DNA from: Brachybacterium ginsengisoli
GTDB taxonomy: Bacteria; Actinomycetota; Actinomycetes; Actinomycetales; Dermabacteraceae
Length of the DNA: 64,000 bases
Direction of reading: 5' to 3'
NCBI RefSeq assembly: GCF_002407065.1
Contig: NZ_CP023564.1
Coordinates: 1,488,001-1,552,000, forward strand
Shown here piece after piece: positions 25,242 to 33,516 of the stretch. A program made the position numbers and the translations under genes. Numbering within the stretch: position 1 is the stretch's first letter; each line of letters opens with the position of its first letter. The notes beneath the pieces are model-generated. The model was given only the letters and a program-made list of their open reading frames with translations. It was not told the origin of the DNA and did not search any database.

Positions 25242-26318
25242 ATGACCACCGCTTCCCTCTGGCAGCCGCTCACCGTGGGCCGTCTCGACCTCCCGCACCG
25301 CCTCGCCCTGTCGCCCATGACCCGCAACCGGGCGAACCCCGACGGCACCCCCGGGGAGCACACCGCGACCTACTACCGTCAGCGCGCCTCGCTCGGCCTG
25401 CTCATCAGCGAGGGGACGCAGCCGTCTGAGGACGGCCAGGGGTACTTCGCCACCCCCGGGATCCACACATCCGAGCAGATCGAGGGATGGCGCGAGGTCG
25501 CCGACGCCGTCCACGAGGACGGCGGGCACCTGTTCATCCAGCTGATGCACGCCGGCCGGATCTCCCATCCGGACAACACCCCGCATCACCGACAGCCCGT
25601 CGGGCCGTCGGCGATCTCCGCCGAGCAGGACATCCACACCCCTCGCGGCGTCGAGAAGACCCCGGTGCCCCGTGAGCTCGCCACCGAGGAGATCGCGGGC
25701 GTGATCGACGAGTTCCGTCAGAGCGCAGCCTCCGCGATCGCCGCCGGGGCGGACGGCGTGGAGATCCACGCGGCCAACGGGTACCTGCTGCACCAGTTCC
25801 TGGCACCGAACGCGAACCAGCGCACCGACGAGTACGGCGGCTCGATCGAGAACCGGGCCCGCTTCGTCCTCGAGATCGCCCAGGCTGTCGCCGACGAGAT
25901 CGGTGCGGACCGCACCGGCATCCGCATCTCCCCGGCCTTCCCGCTCGGCGGGCTCGAAGAGGGCGACGCCGGCGCCGTGCGCGCCCAGTACCGCTACCTG
26001 GTGGGCGAGCTGGTCCCGCTGAACCTCGCGTACCTGCACGTCCACCACCTCGGCGACGACGAGCTGCTGCGCTCCTTCCGTGAGATGTGGCCCACCGCGC
26101 TGCTCGTTGTCCGGTACGGACGCGACCGTGATGCCATCGCCGCCGATATCGACGCCGGCCTCGCCGACATGGCGCCGCTGGGCCGCTTCGCCCTCGCCAA
26201 TCCCGACGTCGTCGAGCGACTGCGCACCGATGCGCCGCTGAACGACGCCGACCCCGCCACCCTCTACACGGGCGGCGCGAACGGATATATCGACTACCCG
26301 ACCCTCGCTCACGCCTGA
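25242..26318 (+). CDS. Old yellow enzyme family alkene reductase
   Basis: A 358-residue FMN-dependent TIM-barrel ene-reductase of the NemA/OYE type, reducing activated C=C bonds or nitro compounds with NADPH. Seen are LALSPMTRNRA (FMN-binding start), LFIQLMHAGRISH with the conserved HAGR, GVEIHAANGYLLHQFLAPNANQRTDEYGGSIENRARF (substrate-binding His and Asn in HAAN, and GGSIENR) and RISP before the C-terminal FMN phosphate site around ADMAPLGRFALANPD. The usual GRPFIANPDL motif reads GRFALANPDV. ATG 25242 has AAGGAG 13-18 nt upstream. It shares a promoter region with tetR, and the SDR gene 38 nt on is likely in the same operon. Confidence 0.94.
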   Translation: MTTASLWQPLTVGRLDLPHRLALSPMTRNRANPDGTPGEHTATYYRQRASLGLLISEGTQPSEDGQGYFATPGIHTSEQIEGWREVADAVHEDGGHLFIQLMHAGRISHPDNTPHHRQPVGPSAISAEQDIHTPRGVEKTPVPRELATEEIAGVIDEFRQSAASAIAAGADGVEIHAANGYLLHQFLAPNANQRTDEYGGSIENRARFVLEIAQAVADEIGADRTGIRISPAFPLGGLEEGDAGAVRAQYRYLVGELVPLNLAYLHVHHLGDDELLRSFREMWPTALLVVRYGRDRDAIAADIDAGLADMAPLGRFALANPDVVERLRTDAPLNDADPATLYTGGANGYIDYPTLAHA

Positions 26319-26356
26319 CCCCACCAGACCAGATCCAGATCGAGAGAGAAGAGCTC

Positions 26357-27076
26357 ATGACTTCACTGAACGGCGCCATCGTCCTCGTCACCGGTGCGAA
26401 CGGCGGCATCGGCACCCACTTCGTCCGGGAGGCGCTCGCCCGCGGGGCCGCCAAGGTCTACGCCACGGCCCGCACCCCGCGCACGTGGGACGACGAGCGG
26501 ATCGTGCCCCTCGCACTCGACGTCACCGACCCGGCCTCCATCCAGGCCGTGGCCGAGGCTGCGTCCGATGTGACGGTGCTGATCAACAACGCCGGCATCT
26601 CCGTGCCGAGCGCCGGTCTGCTCTCCCACAGCGACGAGGAGATCCGTGCGAGCGTCGAGACCAACTTCCTCGGCCCGCTGTTCCTGACCCGTGCGTTCGC
26701 CCCGCTGCTCGCCGCGAAGCAGGGCGGCACCGCGATCATCAACCTCCATTCGGCGCTGTCCTGGTACGCCGTCGCCGGGATCTACTCGGCCACCAAAGCC
26801 GCCCTGTGGTCGTCGACGAACTCGCTGCGCCTGGAGCTGCAGCCGGCCGGCGTGCAGGTCGTCGGCGTGCACGTGGGCTGGGTCGACACCGCGATGGCGG
26901 CGCACGTCACCGACGACAAGGTCGACCCCGCCGAACTAGTCGGCCAGGTGTTCGACGCGACCGAGGCGGGGGAGCACGAAGTCCTCGCGGATGTGACCTC
27001 CGTGCACGCCAAGGCCGGGCTCTCGGCCCCGCTCGAGGCCGTGTACCCGCAGCTGGCGACCGCGCAGCAGGCCTGA
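26357..27076 (+). CDS. SDR-family oxidoreductase
   Basis: A 239-residue short-chain dehydrogenase. It has the cofactor motif VTGANGGIGTHFV (TGxxxGIG), the NNAG motif in INNAGIS, the catalytic serine in INLHSALSWYAV and YSATK (YxxxK) for catalysis. It probably oxidises or reduces a carbonyl or alcohol with NAD(P). ATG 26357 follows a GAGAGAAGAG purine stretch. It lies downstream of the OYE gene on the same strand, so it very likely belongs to the TetR-controlled redox operon. Substrate unknown. Confidence 0.92.
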   Translation: MTSLNGAIVLVTGANGGIGTHFVREALARGAAKVYATARTPRTWDDERIVPLALDVTDPASIQAVAEAASDVTVLINNAGISVPSAGLLSHSDEEIRASVETNFLGPLFLTRAFAPLLAAKQGGTAIINLHSALSWYAVAGIYSATKAALWSSTNSLRLELQPAGVQVVGVHVGWVDTAMAAHVTDDKVDPAELVGQVFDATEAGEHEVLADVTSVHAKAGLSAPLEAVYPQLATAQQA

Positions 27077-27080
27077 GAGC

Positions 27081-27137
27081 ACGGCGGGCGCCGGCCTGCG
27101 GGACCTCGTTGTCCCGCGGGCCGACGCCCGCCGCCGT
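27081..27137. terminator. Long bidirectional hairpin
   Basis: ACGGCGGGCG...GCGGGAC and its complement GTCCCGC...CGCCCGCCGCCGT form a long GC-rich hairpin with small bulges around CTCGTT. It separates two converging genes. Confidence 0.7.
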
Positions 27138-27141
27138 CTGC

Positions 27142-27915
27142 TCAGCGGTAGCGCTGCACCGCGACCGGATTCGCCTCGGCCAGATCGCGGATCTGCTCGT
27201 GCTCGGTGCGGGAGAGCACCTCGCCGAGAGCGCCCTGGGCGAGGATCCGCCCCTCTCCGAGGAATGCGATCTGCGGGCACAGCTTCTGCAGCAGCTCGAT
27301 GTCGTGCGAGGCGATGAGCGTGCCGATGCCGAGCCGCTCGATGGTCGCGGCCAGGGTCGCGGCGATGCGGGCGCGGGAGTTGGGGTCCACGGCGGTCAGG
27401 GGCTCGTCCAGCACCAGGATCTCCGGGCGCGTGGCGAGCGCGGTCGCGAGGGCGACGCGCTGGGTCTCCCCTCCGGAGAGGGTGCGCATCGTGCGCGGCA
27501 TCAGGTGCTCCTCGAGCCCCACGCTCTCCAGCAGCTCGGCAGGGGAGACGGCGTGGGTGCGTCCTCCCTTGCGGGCCTCCTTCGCGGCCAGCTCGAGTCG
27601 GGAGCGGACCGTCTCCCGCGGGTCGGAGATGTTCATCGCGTACTGGGAGACGAAGCGGACGGCCGCGCGGAACTGCCGGCGGTCCTTCCCGCGCAGCTTC
27701 GAGACCTCACGCCCGTTCCAGGTGGCGCGCCCTGACGAGGGCTTGTGCTCGCCGCTGAGGGTGGCCAGCAGCGTGGTCTTGCCCGACCCGGAGGGGCCGA
27801 GCAGGCCCAGCGGGGCCGCACCGGCGTCGATGGTGAGATCGATCCCGCGCAGCACCTCCTCGCCCGGGTAGCCGGCATGCAGGGAGCTGAGGGTGAGGCT
27901 GGACGAAGCTGGCAT
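27142..27915 (-). CDS. Orphan ABC transporter ATP-binding protein
   Basis: A 257-residue ATPase domain. It has Walker A GPSGSGKTTLL, the Q-loop FVSQYAMNISDP, the signature LSGGETQRVAL, Walker B ILVLDEPLTAVD and the H-loop SHDIEL. No permease or binding-protein gene lies beside it, so the partner must be elsewhere. FVSQYAMNISDPRETV resembles the Q-loop of oligopeptide/nickel-type ATPases, which is a weak hint only. A TetR gene lies 105 bases away in the same orientation and might regulate it. The ATG at 27915 has GAGAGTTCC ahead of it. Confidence 0.88.
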   Translation of the reverse strand: MPASSSLTLSSLHAGYPGEEVLRGIDLTIDAGAAPLGLLGPSGSGKTTLLATLSGEHKPSSGRATWNGREVSKLRGKDRRQFRAAVRFVSQYAMNISDPRETVRSRLELAAKEARKGGRTHAVSPAELLESVGLEEHLMPRTMRTLSGGETQRVALATALATRPEILVLDEPLTAVDPNSRARIAATLAATIERLGIGTLIASHDIELLQKLCPQIAFLGEGRILAQGALGEVLSRTEHEQIRDLAEANPVAVQRYR

Positions 27916-28020
27916 CGGGAACTCTCTCGCGGGGAACGGACCGGACGCACTCTAGCCAGTCCACCTGTGCCGCCCCGGCAAGGGCGGCCGGGATGGGCCG
28001 GCCGGGAGGGCTCCGGCTGC

Positions 28021-28734
28021 TCAGCGCGAGCGGCGAGCGGGTCCCGCGGCGGGGCGCGGCTCGAGGAAGAACCCGTCGACCTGCATCGCGATGTCCTTCA
28101 TCGGGGCGTCGTCATGCGGCTCGCTCTGCAGCGGGCGCACGGTCTTCTCGCGCACGGCGAGGCTGAGCACCACGGCCAGCAGCGACCGGCCGGCGAAGGC
28201 GGGATCCGCTCCCTCGCGCAGCAGGCCCTGTTCGGCGAACCCGGTGAAGCAGTGCTCGAGGACGTGCTCATGCACCTTGCGCAGGCGGGCCATGCGGAAG
28301 CGGCCGTGGTGATAGGCGCTGACGGACTCCGCGTCGAGCGTGGCGAGCAGCCGGATCGGCAGCGAGGCCGGGTGCCAGTGCTCGGCGAGTCCCAGCAGCA
28401 GCGCGTTGCGATCCGAGCGGAGCTGCGGGATGCGCTCGAGCCCAGTCTGCGCGTGCGCCTCAAGCCGGTCGATGACCCCGTCGAGCAGGGCATCCTTCGA
28501 GTCGAAGTGATGCAGCATCCCCGAGTGCGAGATCCCGATGTGCTGGCTGATGTCCCGCAGGCTGGAGCCGTGATAGCCGTGCTCGGCGAACATGTCCGCC
28601 GCGCCGTCGAGGATCTCCTCGCGGCGACCGCGCGGCACCGGTTCGGTCGCGGCCTCGGGTGGCGCCGCCTCCGGGGAGCGGGCGGGCCCGGGCTCGCCCT
28701 CGAGCAGCTCGCGGCCGATGGTCCGTTCCGACAT
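28021..28734 (-). CDS. TetR-family transcriptional regulator
   Basis: A 237-residue regulator. The first 37 or so residues are a Pro/Ala/Glu-rich extension; the helix-turn-helix follows as RREEILDGAADMFAEHGYHGSSLRDISQHIGISHSGMLHHFDSKDALLDGVI. The recognition helix SHSGMLHHFDSK is characteristic. The C-terminal effector domain has AVVLSLAVREKTV, with no motif that names a ligand. ATG 28734 is preceded by GAGGAGAG; the upstream extension to 28863 is not supported. It precedes the orphan ABC ATPase on the same strand. Confidence 0.9.
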   Translation of the reverse strand: MSERTIGRELLEGEPGPARSPEAAPPEAATEPVPRGRREEILDGAADMFAEHGYHGSSLRDISQHIGISHSGMLHHFDSKDALLDGVIDRLEAHAQTGLERIPQLRSDRNALLLGLAEHWHPASLPIRLLATLDAESVSAYHHGRFRMARLRKVHEHVLEHCFTGFAEQGLLREGADPAFAGRSLLAVVLSLAVREKTVRPLQSEPHDDAPMKDIAMQVDGFFLEPRPAAGPARRSR

Positions 28735-28941
28735 GGCTCTCCTCGTCCTGTGCGCCGGTGGCCGGTGATGCTCGGCCACCTGGGGACGCGAGCCCGGCCA
28801 TGTGGTGGGCGTCACGTCCCGCTGCTCGTCACAGTACCCCACCGGGGCACCTGGGGGAGCCATCGATTGCCGGTGTCACCAGGGGGATCGCAGGACACTC
28901 GGGCGAATCGCCGTCGAAGCGCGCCGCAGCCGGGCGGGGGA

Positions 28942-29286
28942 TCAGGAGCGGACGAGCCGTGAGATCGCCGCGGAGGCCTCCTTGAGCTTCTCCTCGGCCT
29001 CCTCGCCGCCGGCGCGCGCGGCATCGACCACGCAGTGCTGGAGGTGGTCCTCGAGCAGGCCCATCGCCACCCCGTCCAGAGCGCTCTTCATTGCGCTGAC
29101 CTGGGTGAGGATGTCGATGCAGTACTGCTCCTCGTCGACCATGCGGTGGAGCCCGCGGGCCTGGCCCTCGATGCGCTTCAGACGTGCGAGGTACCGGGAC
29201 TTGTCCGAGATGTAGCCGTGGTGGTGCTCGTGCGACGCCTCCGTCGGCGTGGTGTCCTCGAGCGGTGTCGGGTCGGTGGTGGTCAT
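28942..29286 (-). CDS. csoR: Copper-sensing repressor CsoR
   Basis: A 114-residue all-helical repressor of the CsoR/RcnR (DUF156) family. The copper ligands Cys56, His81 and Cys85 have the C-x24-H-x3-C spacing of copper-type CsoR (YCIDIL ... EDHLQHCVV). Copper(I) binding releases it from DNA and derepresses export genes. An N-terminal extension of about 25 residues is His-rich (SHEHHH), which may scavenge metal. It is the last gene of the copper operon after copZ and copA, 25 bases beyond copA. Matching palindromic sites lie upstream of copZ (31944-31962 and 31976-31992). Confidence 0.93.
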   Translation of the reverse strand: MTTTDPTPLEDTTPTEASHEHHHGYISDKSRYLARLKRIEGQARGLHRMVDEEQYCIDILTQVSAMKSALDGVAMGLLEDHLQHCVVDAARAGGEEAEEKLKEASAAISRLVRS

Positions 29287-29311
29287 GGTGTTCCTCCCGG
29301 GAACGAGGCGG

Positions 29312-31612
29312 TCAGGGCGCCGGAACGGTCTGGTCGGTGGTGGTCTCGGGCTGAGTGGTGCTGCGGGAGCGGAAGGTGCGCAGACGCAGGCTGTTGCCCA
29401 CCACGAACACGCTCGAGAAGGCCATGGCGGCCCCGGCGAGCATCGGATTCAGCAGCCCCAGCGCCGCCAGCGGGATCGCCGCGGTGTTGTAGGCGAAGGC
29501 CCAGAAGAGGTTGCCCTTGATGGTGCCCAGGGTACGACGGGACAGGCGGATCGCGTCGGCCGCGCTGCGCAGGTCGCCGCGCACCAGGGTGATGTCCCCG
29601 GCCTCGATCGCCACGTCCGTCCCGGTGCCCATCGCGAGGCCCAGATCCGCCTGGGCGAGTGCCGGGGCGTCGTTGACGCCGTCGCCGACCGTCGCCACCA
29701 CGCGCCCCTCGGCCTGCAGCCGGGTGACCACGTCGATCTTGCCCTGCGGCAGGACCTCGGCGATCACCTCGTCGATGCCGACCTCGGCGGCGATCCGCTC
29801 GGCGACCGCGCGGTGATCGCCCGTGAGCAGGATCGGGGTGAGCCCCAGATCCTTCAGCTGGGCGATCGCCTCGGCGCTGGTGGGCTTGACCGCATCGGCG
29901 ATGAGCAGCACGCCGTGCGCGGCGCCGTCACGGACCACCAGGACGGCGGTCTCGCCGCGGGTCCCGGCGGCCTCCATCGCCTCCGTGAGCGGGGCGGGCA
30001 GATCGTGGCCCTCGAGAAGGGACGGCCGGCCGACGAGGACCGTGCGCCCCTCGACCACGGCCCGCACTCCGCGCCCCTCCAGGTTCTCGAACCTGTCGGC
30101 GACGGGCAGGGCGCCGGTCTCGGCGGTGGCGGCTCGGGCGACGGCCTGGGCGATCGGATGCTCGGAGGCGTCCTCCACGGCGCCGGCGTCGCGCAGCAGC
30201 TCGGCGCGGTCCACGCCCGCGGCGGGGATGACGTCGGTGAGCGTCATCCTGCCGGTGGTCACGGTGCCGGTCTTGTCCAGCAGCACCGTGTCGACCCGTC
30301 GGGTGCTCTCCAGGACCTCGGGGCCCTTGAGGAGGATGCCCAGCTGGGCGCCGCGCCCGGTGCCCACCAGCAGTGCGGTGGGGGTGGCGAGGCCGAGCGC
30401 GCAGGGGCACGCGATGATCAGCACCGCGACGGCCGCGGTGAACGCCGTCTCCAGCGGGAAGCCCGCGATGATCCAGGCTCCGAGCACGATCACCGCAAGG
30501 GCGATGACGATCGGCACGAAGATGCCGGAGACCCTGTCGGCCAGCCGCTGGATCTCGGCCTTGCCGGACTGCGCGTCCTCGACCATCCGCGCCATCCGGG
30601 CCAGCTGGGTGTCGCCGCCCACGCGGGTGGCGCGCACCAGCAGGCGGCCTCCGACGTTCACGGTCGCGCCGGTGACGGCGTCGCCCTCGCCGACCTCGAC
30701 CGGCACGGACTCCCCGGTGAGCATCGAGGCGTCGACCGCGGAGGTCCCCGAGGTGATCACGCCGTCGGTCGCGATCTTCTCGCCCGGGCGGACCACGAAC
30801 GTCTCGCCCACGGCGAGATCGCCCATCGGGATGCGCGTCTCGACGCCGCCTCGGAGCACGGCGACGTCCTTCGCGCCCATGTCCAGCAGGGCCCGCAGCG
30901 CGGCGCCCGCCTGCCGCTTCGAGCGCTTCTCGAGGTAGCGGCCCAGCAGGAGGAACAGGGTCACGCCCGCGGCGACCTCGAGGTAGATGTTCGCCGAGCC
31001 GTCGGTGCGGCCGATGGTCAGCGAGAACTCATGGGTCATGCCGGGGTGGCCGGCGCTGCCGAGGAACAGCGCGTACAGCGACCAGAGGAAGGCCGCGAGG
31101 ACGCCCACCGAGATGAGGGTGTCCATCGTCGCCGCGCCCTGGCGGAGGTTCAGCGCCGCGGCACGGTGGAACGGCCACGCGGCCCAGACGACCACCGGCG
31201 CGGAGAGGGCCAGCACCGCCCACTGCCAGTTGGTGAACTGCAGGGCGGGGATCATCGAGAGGAGGATGACCGGCACGGAGAGCACCGCGGCGCCGATCAG
31301 GCGCTGGCGCAGGGAGACCATCTCGGGGTCCTCCTGCTCCCCGTCGGCCTCCGGCGCCGCCTCCCGCGGCGCCGGCAGCGTCGCGCCGTACCCCGACTTC
31401 TCGACCGTCGCGATGAGCTCCTGCGGGTCGTAGCCGGCCGGAGCGGAGACGCGGGCCTTCTCCGTGGCGTAGTTGACCGCGGCGGAGACGCCGTCGAGCT
31501 TGTTCAGCTTCCGCTCGATCCGGTTCGCGCACGAGGCGCAGGTCATCCCGCTGATCTCGAGCTCGATGTCGGCGCCCGGCGGATGCTGCAGCGGAGACGG
31601 GGAGGTGGTCAT
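29312..31612 (-). CDS. copA: Copper-translocating P1B-type ATPase
   Basis: A 766-residue membrane pump exporting Cu(I) with ATP. It carries one N-terminal metal-binding domain with CASC (Cys25 and Cys28 in GMTCASC). The actuator motif is TGES (299-302), the intramembrane metal site CPC (402-404), the phosphorylation site DKTGT (Asp446), the P1B hallmark SEHP (483-486) and the hinge GDGVNDAP. A copper-type pump is indicated by CPC and by the CsoR and CopZ neighbours. About eight membrane segments are expected. ATG 31612. It lies between copZ and csoR on one transcript, controlled by the tandem operators upstream of copZ. Confidence 0.96.
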   Translation of the reverse strand: MTTSPSPLQHPPGADIELEISGMTCASCANRIERKLNKLDGVSAAVNYATEKARVSAPAGYDPQELIATVEKSGYGATLPAPREAAPEADGEQEDPEMVSLRQRLIGAAVLSVPVILLSMIPALQFTNWQWAVLALSAPVVVWAAWPFHRAAALNLRQGAATMDTLISVGVLAAFLWSLYALFLGSAGHPGMTHEFSLTIGRTDGSANIYLEVAAGVTLFLLLGRYLEKRSKRQAGAALRALLDMGAKDVAVLRGGVETRIPMGDLAVGETFVVRPGEKIATDGVITSGTSAVDASMLTGESVPVEVGEGDAVTGATVNVGGRLLVRATRVGGDTQLARMARMVEDAQSGKAEIQRLADRVSGIFVPIVIALAVIVLGAWIIAGFPLETAFTAAVAVLIIACPCALGLATPTALLVGTGRGAQLGILLKGPEVLESTRRVDTVLLDKTGTVTTGRMTLTDVIPAAGVDRAELLRDAGAVEDASEHPIAQAVARAATAETGALPVADRFENLEGRGVRAVVEGRTVLVGRPSLLEGHDLPAPLTEAMEAAGTRGETAVLVVRDGAAHGVLLIADAVKPTSAEAIAQLKDLGLTPILLTGDHRAVAERIAAEVGIDEVIAEVLPQGKIDVVTRLQAEGRVVATVGDGVNDAPALAQADLGLAMGTGTDVAIEAGDITLVRGDLRSAADAIRLSRRTLGTIKGNLFWAFAYNTAAIPLAALGLLNPMLAGAAMAFSSVFVVGNSLRLRTFRSRSTTQPETTTDQTVPAP

Positions 31613-31701
31613 CGTGCGGACCTTTCTCTCGTGGGGGACGGGTCGTGGTGGTGAGGTGTGCGATGGGGAACGGGCCGGTCAGCGACCCGACGGGGCCTTC
31701 G

Positions 31702-31917
31702 TCAGGCCCGCACCGCCGAGTAGCCCGCCTCGGTGACGGCCGCGAGCACGGCGGCGTCCTGGACGGCCGGGGCGGCGGAGACGCTGAGCAGGCCGGTCTC
31801 GTGGCTGACCTCGACGGACTCGACGCCGGGGATCTCGCCGACCTCCTCGCGCACGGACATCTCGCAGTGGCCGCAGGTCATGCCGGTCACCTGGAACTGA
31901 GTGGTGGTCGTAGCCAT
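31702..31917 (-). CDS. copZ: Copper chaperone, heavy-metal-associated domain
   Basis: A 71-residue single HMA domain with the metal motif GMTCGHCEMSV (two Cys in C-x2-C) and a ferredoxin-like fold pattern. It should bind Cu(I) in the cytosol and pass it to the CopA ATPase, encoded next, 89 bases downstream. ATG 31917 is preceded by AAGGAG at 31928-31933 (read on the minus strand); the 16-residue upward extension to 31965 overlaps the operator. It is the first gene after the CsoR operators. Confidence 0.9.
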   Translation of the reverse strand: MATTTTQFQVTGMTCGHCEMSVREEVGEIPGVESVEVSHETGLLSVSAAPAVQDAAVLAAVTEAGYSAVRA

Positions 31918-31943
31918 GGGGCGTGCTCCTTCGTCGTGGTGGC

Positions 31944-31962
31944 GATACCCTATTGGGGTATC
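31944..31962. promoter_or_regulatory. CsoR-type operator 1
   Basis: GATACCCTATTGGGGTATC is a near-perfect palindrome with the ATACCC(N)GGGGTAT pattern of CsoR boxes. It lies 27 bases upstream of the copZ start. Confidence 0.7.
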
Positions 31963-31975
31963 CATTGCCTCATGT

Positions 31976-31992
31976 ATACCCCTAAGGGGTAT
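31976..31992. promoter_or_regulatory. CsoR-type operator 2
   Basis: ATACCCCTAAGGGGTAT is a palindrome with complementary flanks (perfect except for its central base), centred 31 bases from operator 1, about three helical turns. Two boxes suggest tight copper control of copZ-copA-csoR. Confidence 0.75.
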
Positions 31993-32060
31993 GTGAATTC
32001 AAGGGGAGCGACCTCGGCAGAACGGGTGCTGTGGCTCACCCGAGGTGCTTCGATGGGTGC

Positions 32061-32903
32061 ATGAGCATCGATGCGACCGCCGTCATCCGTCAGGAATCCG
32101 AGAGGCTGGTCTCGGTCCTGACCGCCACCGATCCCGGGCAAAAGGTCCCCACCTGTCCCGACTGGACGGCGGACGACCTCCTGTGGCACGTCGCCGAGGT
32201 CCATGAGTTCTGGACCGCGATCCTCGCCGCGGGCGCCACCACCGAGGACGAGGTGATGGCGATCGAGGAGGCCAAACAGCCCCGTCCGGACGGCCGCGAG
32301 GCCGTGCTTGAGCGGCGCACCGCCGCGACCGCGGCCCTGATCGCCCAGCTCGAGTCCCATGCCGACGAGGATCCCGCCTGGTTCTGGTACTCCGCGGTCC
32401 AGGGAGTGGGTGCCACTCGTCGCATGCAGATCCACGAGTCGACCATCCACCGCGTGGACGCCGAGCTCACCGCGGGAGTGCCCGTCAGTGCGATCGACGC
32501 CGAGGTCGCCGCCGCAGGGCTGGACCACGTCCTGCAGGTCATGTGGCCCGCGGCCTACGAGTGGATCCCCGAGTGGGCGAGCCTCACGCCCATCGCCCTG
32601 GTCGAGATCCGACTCGAGGGCGGCGACGCCCGGTGGCTCGGCATCAGCCGCTGGACCGGGACCCGCCCGCGCGACGGCCAAGAGTTCGACGTGCCCGTCG
32701 GCCGACTGATCGAGGACGCGGCCGAGGCCGAGCAGTTGCCCCGGTCGAGCGCCACCGGATCGGCTCTCGCGCTGGGCCTGTGGGCCTGGGGGCGTGAGCG
32801 GGCTCTCGAGAAGCTGGCCACGGGCGCCGAGGAGGTCAGCCTCGAGGGGGATCCGACAGCGCTCGCTGCTCTGCGGGCGCTGCTCTCCGAGGGTCACGAC
32901 TGA
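32061..32903 (+). CDS. Maleylpyruvate-isomerase-family, mycothiol-dependent-type (DinB-like) protein
   Basis: A 280-residue helical protein. The DinB-like metal site is visible: CPDWTADDLLWHVAEVHEFW supplies a His, and a second pair appears in RMQIHESTIHRVDAEL. This arrangement is typical of actinobacterial maleylpyruvate-isomerase-type proteins that use mycothiol as cofactor. The C-terminal part has LLWAWGRE-like (GLWAWGRERALE), typical of the family. The reaction is not specified: members include isomerases and S-transferases. ATG 32061; the earlier ATG at 32031 adds ten residues without family likeness. It ends by overlapping the convergent Pr6Pr gene by 68 bases. Confidence 0.85.
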   Translation: MSIDATAVIRQESERLVSVLTATDPGQKVPTCPDWTADDLLWHVAEVHEFWTAILAAGATTEDEVMAIEEAKQPRPDGREAVLERRTAATAALIAQLESHADEDPAWFWYSAVQGVGATRRMQIHESTIHRVDAELTAGVPVSAIDAEVAAAGLDHVLQVMWPAAYEWIPEWASLTPIALVEIRLEGGDARWLGISRWTGTRPRDGQEFDVPVGRLIEDAAEAEQLPRSSATGSALALGLWAWGRERALEKLATGAEEVSLEGDPTALAALRALLSEGHD

Positions 32904-33516
32904 TCTGCGGCGAATCCCTTCGACGGGCGAGCCGTCCTTCGAGCAGGTGGACGGCGCTCGCGATCGCGAAGAAGGCCGCCAGCACCACCACGGTGGTCAC
33001 GAGCACCGTGGGCCAGGAGGACACGGTGGGGTCGAGGAACGCGTAGGGATACCAGCCGGTGATCCCGCCGCGCAGCCAGGTCCCGGCGAGGAACACCACC
33101 GGATAGGCCTGCCACCACAGGATCCGTCGGACCGACGGCGCGCGTCGCCGCGCGGTGAGCATCCAGTCCGCCGCTGCGGCCAGCGGGGCCAGACGGTGAA
33201 GAACGGTCCCGGTCCAGCCGATGTCCCAGCGCAGCAGCTCGTCCAGCGGCGCCACCAGCAGCGCGTAGATGATGCCCGTCACCGCGAGGTAGAAGGCGGC
33301 CGCACCGCGCAGGTCCGCGAACCAGGACGGTCGACGTCCTCCGATCACGACCCCCGCCACCAGCACTCCGGCCAGGAGCAGGTTGGACTGGTTGGTGAAG
33401 TACGAGATGTTCTGCGCGACGAGCCCGTCGTGGGCCGACTGGACGAGGGTGGTCAGCAGCGCGGCGAGGATCAGCAGCGCGAGGGTCAGGCGCGCGATGG
33501 CCGGGAGGTGCCTCAT
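32836..33516 (-). CDS. Pr6Pr family membrane protein (second copy in window)
   Basis: A 226-residue protein with about six hydrophobic segments. It shares the family signatures NISYFTNQSNLLLAG, VTGIIYALLVAP and WYPYAFLDPT with the protein encoded at 22534-23283. Unknown function. ATG 33516 is in a 4-nt overlap with the stop of the upstream epimerase gene (33513-33516), so the two are translated together. The C-terminal 35 residues are basic and Pro/Arg-rich; the 3' end overlaps the convergent gene by 68 bases, which is rather long, and the end could be less well conserved. Confidence 0.75.
   Translation of the reverse strand: MRHLPAIARLTLALLILAALLTTLVQSAHDGLVAQNISYFTNQSNLLLAGVLVAGVVIGGRRPSWFADLRGAAAFYLAVTGIIYALLVAPLDELLRWDIGWTGTVLHRLAPLAAAADWMLTARRRAPSVRRILWWQAYPVVFLAGTWLRGGITGWYPYAFLDPTVSSWPTVLVTTVVVLAAFFAIASAVHLLEGRLARRRDSPQISRDPRRAAPAEQRALSDPPRG

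Noticed and set aside
29249-31654. Long plus-strand open frame (801 codons) over copA
   Set aside because: Antisense to a complete P-type ATPase with all motifs; the product is His/Arg/Gly/Ala-rich without a domain.
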